A stretch of 24,224 nucleotides of DNA from a virus, in IMG/VR virus record IMGVR_UViG_3300018876_002325, positions 1 to 24,224 of that record. One strand, 5' to 3'. The notes below the pieces were generated by a model that saw nothing but the letters and a program-made list of their open reading frames with translations, did no database searches and was not told the origin of the DNA. The position numbers were made by a program, and so were the translations under genes. Shown here piece after piece: positions 17,537-22,844 of this stretch. How positions within the stretch are numbered: the stretch's first letter is position 1; each line of letters starts with the position of its first letter.

Positions 17537-17854
17537 GTGGCTTCCGTACTTTCTCAGATAGGCCATGCTATTGGGGGTGAGGTTAAAAACCTCTACTCCC
17601 GTATTAGTGGCTTAGCTGGGGATGACGCCTATTCGGAAATTGGATATGATGCTAATGGCAATGTATCCACAGTAACTACATACACTGATTCAACCAAAGT
17701 AACCTTGGTCAAGACTAAGACACTCTCCTACAATTCTGGATCACTTACTGGCATAGTGGTCACAGATTCCAGTGGGACTACAGTCTTAACTCAGACCCTT
17801 GCTTACGATGTAACCAGTGGTGATTTGGATTCAGTAGAAAAGGATTACGCATAA
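17537..17854 (+). CDS. Small appendage protein sharing the upstream fibre's N-terminal motif (105 residues, GTG start)
   Basis: The protein has no internal Met, and the start is GTG, two codons after the in-frame TAA of the upstream fibre gene. AACAGG just upstream is a weak ribosome site. An out-of-frame ATG overlaps it (ATGTGG) but that frame closes after eight codons. The N-terminal VLSQIGHAIGGEVK (4-17) aligns with VLGKIGKQVGAEVK in the upstream fibre, which argues for the GTG start and for a common docking function. The rest is a Ser/Thr/Tyr-rich beta protein with repeating hairpin-like units: YDANGNVSTVTTYTDST, then LSYNSGSLTGI, then LAYDVTSGDLDSV. Probable small fibre or fibre-tip protein. 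It ends TAATG with the next gene. Confidence 0.75.
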   Translation: MASVLSQIGHAIGGEVKNLYSRISGLAGDDAYSEIGYDANGNVSTVTTYTDSTKVTLVKTKTLSYNSGSLTGIVVTDSSGTTVLTQTLAYDVTSGDLDSVEKDYA

Positions 17855-20658
17855 TGAGTTTTGCAGCACCAGCAAGTGGAGTAATATATCAATCTGGGAG
17901 AGACTATGACCTGTCAGACCTTGCAACTAATATCGGAGTCACAACAACAACTGACGATGGCATAACATACTACGATTTCGGAACAAACAGGCTTCATATA
18001 CAAGGCACATTGTGGCACGATCCTGACAAGGAGGTAATGTTATTTCATCACACCTCAACATCAGCAACTGCCACAACCCATGTAATTAAGGTCAAGGAAA
18101 CCACTGCTTCTAGGTCATGGAATTTCATAGATGGGTGGTCGGTGGATAGTGATGGGAATTATGTAATAACTCATACGGGACATAGTGTTGAGGCAGGAGA
18201 TGCATTAAGATTCAGAAATGTTACAGGCTCCGCAATAGAGCAGAAGCAAGCCAGGGTTTTATCGGTAACCACAAACACAATAACACTAGAGCGTGGTTAT
18301 TATTGGGCTGGCGTGGATTCTGATAACTCGTTTACTATTACTTCCACCATTAGTGAGTATACCAGAATACCAATCTATAACTACGGCAAGGAATACAACA
18401 ATAATGGTAGAGTCGGTTATTCGGATGGTACAGGTGTTATAATTTCTGGAGATTCTACGAGCGCATATGACCCCGATGAGCATGGATTTTTCTTCGACCA
18501 ATTTTCCTTCTTATGGTCTAAGGGTGGTACGATAGTCACTAACCGCCCTTGTTCTATAGACGGTCATTATGATATAAAAAACACCACTTTCATGTCTCCT
18601 AGGCAAGACAACTCAGGTAACTGGCAACCAGTGGAAATGAGAAGCATGGGCGATGGATGGTGGGATAACGGCAAACTGATTAACATTAATGGAGTTAACC
18701 CAAAAAACACTAAGCAAATAGATGTTGTATTGGAAAATGCTTGCGTATCTGAAGTTTTAGATAGCTGGTATGAGTTTTCCTTAAGAAATTTTGATGCATC
18801 TAAAAATTTTGGTGTGTGTGACTTTGGGCACGATGGCTCATATGGCGTGAAAGGAACTCTATCGGGCGGAGCTTGGAGCGGAACAACTGTTACCCACCAT
18901 CATCATGATTTTGAAATCGTAAACTCTGCCACAGGTTCAAATATAATCACTATGTGGCGCCCCGTGCAGCGCAATCCAAACGCCCAGAGGGGAAATGTTG
19001 TCACTAAAAAGGAGGTGTCTTTTAAATTTAAAGATGCGGATAGCAATCCTATTGAGGGTGTAGAATTATACTTGAAGGATAATCCTTCTGATTATGCAAA
19101 AAACGCAACCTACCCCCCAGCTACAGCTGCGGGGTCATACACCACTACTCCTACTTTGCTGAACGGGGTTATTAATGCTGATGGTTCGGTCACATATGAT
19201 TACACTAACCCCTTTGAGTACAGCGCGACATCGGATGCAAATGGTAATATATCAACCTTAAAGATTACAACCTCTGCCCATTTACACGAATATAACGCAG
19301 ATGACCCTAGTGCGCAAAACGACTACCCCAACTTATATGTAAAAGCAAATAACAGCTGGGGTCTTAGCTCATCAAATACGAGAAGGCCTGATTTTTCTGA
19401 TTGGGATACTGATAATTTTGGAGGTTTCTATCGGGTAGACCGTCGTTCAAATGATAATACGGATGCCGATGAATTTACATTCCAGTTTTGCTCTTATAAC
19501 CACTCACTTTCCTCCTCTACTCAAGCCCTTAAAGGATTAGGCGAACTTGCTGTTAATTGGGTTTTGTTTGACGACCAACTCATTACTGAGACGAAAGCAA
19601 CAGCAGATGGTAATAGTGAAATAGACACGCCGCAGAAATTCTACAATAGAGCAAAATCATACTTAGTGGATAATTACGCAGGAGAAACATCAACTATTGT
19701 TTCACGGGAAGGTAACTCCATTAATGCGGGCTCTTACGATGTAGTGATTGACGGAAATGTAACGGATGCTGCTTCTGCATTCGCGATTAGCGGTAACATA
19801 TTAACCATCAAGGCATCCAGTTTTGTCGGAGATATTCAGACCACTGGAACAATTACTTTAAGCAACAATGCAGAAGTTATCGGAACTTATGGGGAAAACA
19901 CGGTCCTGCCTTGGGAGGTTACAAATGTAGAGGCAACTGCAACCCTGCAACTTTTCAATATTACCAAAAACCTAGAGGTAGAAAACTTAGTGGTTGCAGG
20001 TACGGCAGGAAACAAAGTGACATCGTCTGGCACTTACACAGGCCAAGAAGTGAGTTTGGGTGACAATATTCGTCTGCGAATCACCTGCCAAGCAGGGACA
20101 GGGGCATTCCTCCCCTACGAGGCTTTTGGTATCGCAACGAGTGTAGGTATTAGTTTCGAGGCAAACCAACAGGCAGACACTATCTATAACGACAACGGAA
20201 TTAATGCAGACAATCTGACTACCCTGTCCGCAGACTATCCGAATGTGCAGATCGACATCTCTGATGGTGATGGGGTCGCAGATGTCAGAGAGTTCTATGC
20301 ATTCTATGTAAAACAAACAACCACCTCTACTGGCATTGGGCAATGGTTTGGTGCAATCGATGCGATTGACCACATGAACTATCGAGTGAATACTGCCATT
20401 GCTGACATCAAATTACAGAACACTGGCAACACTCCATTGGTTATTTCTGGTGCGAGAATATTCCGTGACAATGGCACAAGTATTCTCCACGCAGACCTAT
20501 ATGACCAACCAATGACGCAGGACAATGGGGAGTTGATTCAATACATCAAAGGACAAGTTGATGAGTCTTTGGAAACAAAACTACCCCCTGCAATTGCAAG
20601 TGATCCAACCATTAGTGGTATCGATAAGAACTCCAAGTTAATCCCAGCATTATTATGA
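17854..20658 (+). CDS. Large tail fibre / receptor-binding-type protein (934 residues)
   Basis: A long, Asn, Thr, Ser, Gly and Asp rich beta protein with no signal peptide or membrane segment, in the fibre block. The N-terminal part (1-330) carries repeated strand-turn units (for instance FIDGWSVDSDGNYVITHTGH, and TNRPCSIDGHYDIKN), compatible with a beta-helix or beta-sandwich appendage. Residues 348-351 are four consecutive His. A segment near 375-400 (KKEVSFKFKDADSNPIEGV) looks like a carboxypeptidase-regulatory or Ig-like fold. The C-terminal 300 residues carry an ISGN, TGTITLSNNAEVIG region and end with a fibre-like tail (HADLYDQPMT). Base composition in the last kilobase is richer in G+C than the start. 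The function is most likely host recognition, and no enzymatic motif is seen. AAAAGGA precedes the start, which overlaps the previous stop (TAATG). Confidence 0.8.
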   Translation: MSFAAPASGVIYQSGRDYDLSDLATNIGVTTTTDDGITYYDFGTNRLHIQGTLWHDPDKEVMLFHHTSTSATATTHVIKVKETTASRSWNFIDGWSVDSDGNYVITHTGHSVEAGDALRFRNVTGSAIEQKQARVLSVTTNTITLERGYYWAGVDSDNSFTITSTISEYTRIPIYNYGKEYNNNGRVGYSDGTGVIISGDSTSAYDPDEHGFFFDQFSFLWSKGGTIVTNRPCSIDGHYDIKNTTFMSPRQDNSGNWQPVEMRSMGDGWWDNGKLININGVNPKNTKQIDVVLENACVSEVLDSWYEFSLRNFDASKNFGVCDFGHDGSYGVKGTLSGGAWSGTTVTHHHHDFEIVNSATGSNIITMWRPVQRNPNAQRGNVVTKKEVSFKFKDADSNPIEGVELYLKDNPSDYAKNATYPPATAAGSYTTTPTLLNGVINADGSVTYDYTNPFEYSATSDANGNISTLKITTSAHLHEYNADDPSAQNDYPNLYVKANNSWGLSSSNTRRPDFSDWDTDNFGGFYRVDRRSNDNTDADEFTFQFCSYNHSLSSSTQALKGLGELAVNWVLFDDQLITETKATADGNSEIDTPQKFYNRAKSYLVDNYAGETSTIVSREGNSINAGSYDVVIDGNVTDAASAFAISGNILTIKASSFVGDIQTTGTITLSNNAEVIGTYGENTVLPWEVTNVEATATLQLFNITKNLEVENLVVAGTAGNKVTSSGTYTGQEVSLGDNIRLRITCQAGTGAFLPYEAFGIATSVGISFEANQQADTIYNDNGINADNLTTLSADYPNVQIDISDGDGVADVREFYAFYVKQTTTSTGIGQWFGAIDAIDHMNYRVNTAIADIKLQNTGNTPLVISGARIFRDNGTSILHADLYDQPMTQDNGELIQYIKGQVDESLETKLPPAIASDPTISGIDKNSKLIPALL

Positions 20659-20969
20659 GCGACGAGATAGGAGAGAACAAAAAAGTATCAACCAACCTAG
20701 GCTTCGTTGCCAAAGTTTTCGGCACAGCCATATTCATTGTTTACTCTGGAGCTATGATCTACGCTCGATTAAACGCCCTGGAGATGGAGATCCTTCGACT
20801 TAATCATGATGTTAAGATGAATGCGGAGTTTAGGATTAAATGGCCTCGCGGAGAGTTAGGGTTTTTACCTGACGATGCTGAGCAAAATATGAGGCTTACT
20901 TTTTTAGAAAAAATATCAGGAAAGCATGAAGAGCTTTTAGATAAGATGCGTTACGGAGGAGGGGAGTGA
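20655..20969 (+). CDS. Small inner-membrane protein with one N-terminal TM and coiled coil (104 residues)
   Basis: One hydrophobic helix (about 16-37, ending FIVYSGAMIYA) follows a short polar N-terminus. It continues into a charged amphipathic helix (LNALEMEILRLNHDVKMNAE), a turn WPRGELGFLPDDAEQ (63-77) and a final helix to about residue 98. The N-terminal anchor plus coiled coil would fit an inner-membrane spanin or a holin accessory protein, but no diagnostic motif is seen. The ATG overlaps the fibre stop (ATGA). Its last codons (GGAGGAGGGGAG) double as the ribosome site of the next gene. Confidence 0.75.
   Translation: MSDEIGENKKVSTNLGFVAKVFGTAIFIVYSGAMIYARLNALEMEILRLNHDVKMNAEFRIKWPRGELGFLPDDAEQNMRLTFLEKISGKHEELLDKMRYGGGE
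20955..20966 (+). promoter_or_regulatory. Strong ribosome binding site for the 20971 gene
   Basis: GGAGGAGGGGAG lies inside the 3' end of the preceding gene, where it encodes three Gly and a Glu, and ends four bases before the ATG at 20971. It is one of the strongest Shine-Dalgarno sites in the window and decides that start over the out-of-frame GTG at 20966. Confidence 0.8.
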
Positions 20970-20970
20970 A

Positions 20971-21435
20971 ATGGGTGAGATCCTTCTTATGCTTCTTACT
21001 GGAGGCGGTTCTACTGCTATGGGGGCTATGCTCAAAGGTGGGTTCGGACTTCTATTTGAGAGTCGCCGCCAGAAGCACGAGCTCGAAATTGCAAGGGAAA
21101 GTAGAGCAAATGAAAATTTCATTAAGCTACAAGCTAAGCTGGCTGAAGGAGGTAATAATGAGTTCAGGGATTTTTCTCGTCGCATTATTGCTTTTATGGG
21201 GATTGGCACTCTTTGCTTTTGCGTCTTGCTCTGTACCATATTCCCACAAGCGGAATTCCTTTCTATCACTAACGCCAACGGCGAAGGAAGAACAGAATTG
21301 CTGTTCGGAATCATCTCTTGGCCAGCAAGCCAAGACCCCATCACGCTCAGTAGCGGACACCTTGCATACATGGGGCAAACAGCCCTTATGGGAATCCTCG
21401 GCTTTTATTTCGGGCCATCGCCTCACAGACGATAA
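20971..21435 (+). CDS. Three-TM holin-like membrane protein (154 residues)
   Basis: Three hydrophobic segments are visible: residues 3-29 (Gly/Leu/Met rich), 71-92 (RIIAFMGIGTLCFCVLLCTI) and 129-147 (HLAYMGQTALMGILGFYFG). Between the first two lies a charged, probably coiled helix (30-60). The layout of Gly-rich TM, basic/charged helix, then TM pair resembles the three-TM holin type found in gene-transfer agents and marine phages, and a holin would form the membrane lesion that starts lysis. The resemblance is in architecture only, so another membrane role is possible. Translation is supported by a very strong ribosome site at 20955-20966. The stop TAA directly abuts the next ATG (TAAATG). 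A second plus-strand frame with its own start signal lies inside the gene. Confidence 0.8.
   Translation: MGEILLMLLTGGGSTAMGAMLKGGFGLLFESRRQKHELEIARESRANENFIKLQAKLAEGGNNEFRDFSRRIIAFMGIGTLCFCVLLCTIFPQAEFLSITNANGEGRTELLFGIISWPASQDPITLSSGHLAYMGQTALMGILGFYFGPSPHRR
21146..21152 (+). promoter_or_regulatory. Internal perfect Shine-Dalgarno site
   Basis: AAGGAGG, followed by five bases and then ATG at 21158, lies inside the holin-like gene, where it codes for Glu-Gly-Gly. Sequence and spacing are near ideal. It is in position to start an out-of-frame product at 21158. It could be coincidental, since the codons GAA GGA GGT create it. Confidence 0.5.
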
Positions 21436-21439
21436 ATGA
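21158..21439 (+). CDS. Candidate embedded lipoprotein-like gene, possible outer spanin (93 residues)
   Basis: This is an alternative frame lying almost wholly inside the holin-like gene. It has a near-ideal ribosome site (21146-21152) and an ATG start. Residues 5-22 are very hydrophobic (IFLVALLLLWGLALFAFA), followed by Ser-Cys at 23-24, which resembles a lipoprotein signal with a lipobox-like FASC. The mature part is polar and ends at a TGA that overlaps the next ATG (ATGA), a junction type used elsewhere in this genome. Outer spanins are often short lipoproteins embedded in another gene's frame, so that is the leading guess. Against it: the N-terminus lacks the usual positive charge, and a T-rich membrane-coding stretch tends to be hydrophobic in other frames too. 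Confidence 0.35.
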   Translation: MSSGIFLVALLLLWGLALFAFASCSVPYSHKRNSFLSLTPTAKEEQNCCSESSLGQQAKTPSRSVADTLHTWGKQPLWESSAFISGHRLTDDK

Positions 21440-21600
21440 ACATAATCGACAGAGTAGCAGTAACAGGAGTTGGTGGCACATTAGCTACTTTCGGACTTTC
21501 TTCGCTAGATTCCTTATTCGGGAGTATAGCGGGTTTAATAACTATAATATATATGTCTATAAAAGTATACCAGGAGGTAAAAAATGGAAAAAAAAGATAA
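21436..21600 (+). CDS. Small two-TM holin-like protein (54 residues)
   Basis: A short gene starting directly after the holin-like gene's TAA. The protein has two hydrophobic stretches (about 7-22, ending GTLATFGLSS, and about 27-46, containing FGSIAGLITIIYM) and a basic C-terminal tail (EVKNGKKR). Small size, two possible membrane helices and a basic tail match small phage holins or antiholins in general layout. No Shine-Dalgarno site is evident, so it probably relies on coupling to the gene before it. Its 3' end overlaps the next gene by 17 bases and contains that gene's ribosome site. Function is inferred from size, hydrophobicity and position. Confidence 0.7.
   Translation: MNIIDRVAVTGVGGTLATFGLSSLDSLFGSIAGLITIIYMSIKVYQEVKNGKKR
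21572..21577 (+). promoter_or_regulatory. Ribosome binding site for the 42-residue gene
   Basis: AGGAGG lies six bases ahead of the ATG at 21584, inside the coding end of the previous small gene (Gln-Glu-Val codons). It is a consensus Shine-Dalgarno site at good spacing and is the main evidence that the very short downstream frame is translated. Confidence 0.8.
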
Positions 21601-21712
21601 ACAAAAATTTAAACCATGCCCAGGTTGTAAGAATAAAGAGTGCATTAAGAAACAAAAATGCCAGGAGCCTGAGAAAAAGAAGCCTGGAGCAAGAGGTATT
21701 TACAAGTACTAA
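21584..21712 (+). CDS. Four-cysteine mini-protein, possible zinc knuckle (42 residues)
   Basis: A very short but convincing gene: consensus ribosome site, ATG and a clean TAA stop. The protein is strongly basic (15 Lys and one Arg) with four cysteines at 12, 15, 20 and 26 (PCPGCKNKEC, then KKQKC). The pattern C-x2-C-x4-C-x5-C could hold one zinc ion. The C-terminus GARGIYKY is basic and aromatic. Possible roles are nucleic-acid binding or a small virion or regulatory factor, and none is provable here. It overlaps the preceding membrane-protein gene by 17 bases and precedes the scaffold gene by 44 bases. Confidence 0.72.
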   Translation: MEKKDKQKFKPCPGCKNKECIKKQKCQEPEKKKPGARGIYKY

Positions 21713-21741
21713 TACAATCGCTTAATTTTTAAATCAGTACG

Positions 21742-21769
21742 CTGTATTCTGCTGGTATGCAAAATACAG
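21742..21769 (+). promoter_or_regulatory. Hairpin / dyad centred on the scaffold start codon
   Basis: CTGTATT at 21742-21748 pairs exactly with AATACAG at 21763-21769. Inside it, after a C-A mismatch, TGC at 21750-21752 pairs with GCA at 21759-21761, leaving a six-base loop. The ATG at 21757 spans the loop and the inner stem. The scaffold gene has no evident Shine-Dalgarno site. The dyad could be an RNA hairpin controlling translation of the scaffold or a DNA operator. The pairing is read from the sequence; the function is inference. Confidence 0.45.
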
Positions 21770-22809
21770 AAGAGGTGGTTGAATCCCCTCAACAACAACA
21801 AGATCTTTCGGATGTGGCAACCGACGCTCTCCGAGATGCTTTAGGAACCGAGGCTAGCAATGAAGTTGCAAGCCCCGAGATCGAGGAGACTCCATCTCAA
21901 GAAAGCGAAACTGAGCCGTTAGGCGAAGTGAGCGATCAAGAGGAGGATTTTACCGAGATTATAGAGACGAACGAGGCTGAAAGTGATGCCGACCGTCTGG
22001 CGAAAAGAAGAGTAAGACCAAGAAGCGAGCTCGATCAACAAGTTATTGATTTGTACAGATCGTCTGGATTCGAGGGCAGTTTTCAAGATGCTTCCGATGT
22101 AATATACGGAAGACAGCAAACCGCTCAACCGCAAGAGGTTGCTCAGGTTCAACAACCGAGCCAACCAGAAGAAGATCCATATGAATTAAATCTTAACGGT
22201 TTGAAAGAAAGCGTTGTTTCTTTGGAGTCTCAAATTGCTGAGGCTACTGAAGATATGGACACTGCTAAAGCTATACAGCTTCAAAGAGATCTGTTTCGAA
22301 AGGAGCTAGAGATCAATAATTTGCAAAATCAGCGTCAGATGCAGGAAGAACAAGAAACTCGATCTGCTCAAGAATCCCAACGGCAAAGAGCGTTGGAGAG
22401 TCGGAATAATGCCGTTTCAAAGTATCCAGAGCTGGATAACAAGAACTCGGTGTACCGCAAGGAGTTTGACTACTTTATATCAAACGCTGAGCAAGACCCC
22501 GACTATGCAGCAGTTTTTGCGTCACCACGATGGCCTGAGATTATGGCAAATGAGTTTGCAATGAGTAAGGGTGCTACAGAAGCACCTCAGCAAGTTGCAC
22601 CTCAGCAAGTTGCACCTCAGCAAGTTGCACCTCAGCAACAACCACCCGTCATGGGTAATCAGGCTAAAGTTTTGACAACAGGACAGACTGCAAAACCCGC
22701 AAACCAACCTATATCTGCGGAACAAGTCCTTAACAATGTAGGCAACCTTTCAAACGAACAACTTTTTCAAATGCTAGGTCAGCCAGATGGTAGGCAGTTT
22801 CTTAGATAG
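21757..22809 (+). CDS. Probable capsid scaffolding protein (350 residues)
   Basis: Position directly before the major capsid gene and composition both point to a scaffold, which helps coat subunits assemble into a procapsid and then leaves. The N-terminal 80 residues are very acidic and Gln/Ser rich, followed by a basic patch KRRVRPRS (83-90), a Gln/Pro linker (120-140), a long charged helix or coiled coil (about 145-215), the segment DYFISNAEQDPDYAAVF (238-254), an APQQV repeat (276-294) and a C-terminal helix (about 318-342, AEQVLNNVGNLSNEQLFQML). A C-terminal helix is the usual coat-binding part of scaffolds. No cysteine is seen. The start codon lies in a hairpin without a clear ribosome site. 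Confidence 0.78.
   Translation: MQNTEEVVESPQQQQDLSDVATDALRDALGTEASNEVASPEIEETPSQESETEPLGEVSDQEEDFTEIIETNEAESDADRLAKRRVRPRSELDQQVIDLYRSSGFEGSFQDASDVIYGRQQTAQPQEVAQVQQPSQPEEDPYELNLNGLKESVVSLESQIAEATEDMDTAKAIQLQRDLFRKELEINNLQNQRQMQEEQETRSAQESQRQRALESRNNAVSKYPELDNKNSVYRKEFDYFISNAEQDPDYAAVFASPRWPEIMANEFAMSKGATEAPQQVAPQQVAPQQVAPQQQPPVMGNQAKVLTTGQTAKPANQPISAEQVLNNVGNLSNEQLFQMLGQPDGRQFLR
22582..22638 (+). repeat. 15-base tandem repeat in the scaffold gene
   Basis: Three identical copies of GCACCTCAGCAAGTT (22582-22596, 22597-22611, 22612-22626) are followed by a fourth copy cut after 12 bases (22627-22638). They encode APQQV three times and then APQQ. As the unit is 15 bases, gain or loss of copies keeps the reading frame. 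It lies in a flexible linker between the coiled coil and the C-terminal helix. Confidence 0.95.
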
Positions 22810-22827
22810 GGTTTTAACAAAAAACAC

Positions 22828-22833
22828 TATAAT
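22828..22833 (+). promoter_or_regulatory. Possible -10 box ahead of the capsid gene
   Basis: A perfect TATAAT sits in the 35-base gap before the capsid gene. Transcription would start near 22840, leaving only about five bases before the ATG at 22845. I see no -35 match at 16-18 bases upstream. In AT-rich DNA such boxes arise by chance, so the call is weak. Confidence 0.25.
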
Positions 22834-22844
22834 TATTAAATAAA

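Noticed and set aside
15894-17854. Diversity-generating retroelement, suggested by the MTD-like domain
   Set aside because: No reverse transcriptase gene and no template/variable repeat pair are visible. The MTD-N-like fold is common in ordinary fibre proteins.
20966-21157. N-terminal part of the alternative frame starting at GTG 20966
   Set aside because: The ribosome site at 20955-20966 directs initiation at ATG 20971. Only the part from ATG 21158, with its own ribosome site, is worth considering.
20937-21426. Minus-strand frames across the holin-like gene
   Set aside because: All neighbours are on the plus strand with strong start signals, and no promoter or ribosome site supports reverse genes here.
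21713-21741. Rho-independent terminator after the 42-residue gene
   Set aside because: There is no GC-rich stem followed by a T run. The hairpin found nearby overlaps the scaffold start and lacks a T tail.
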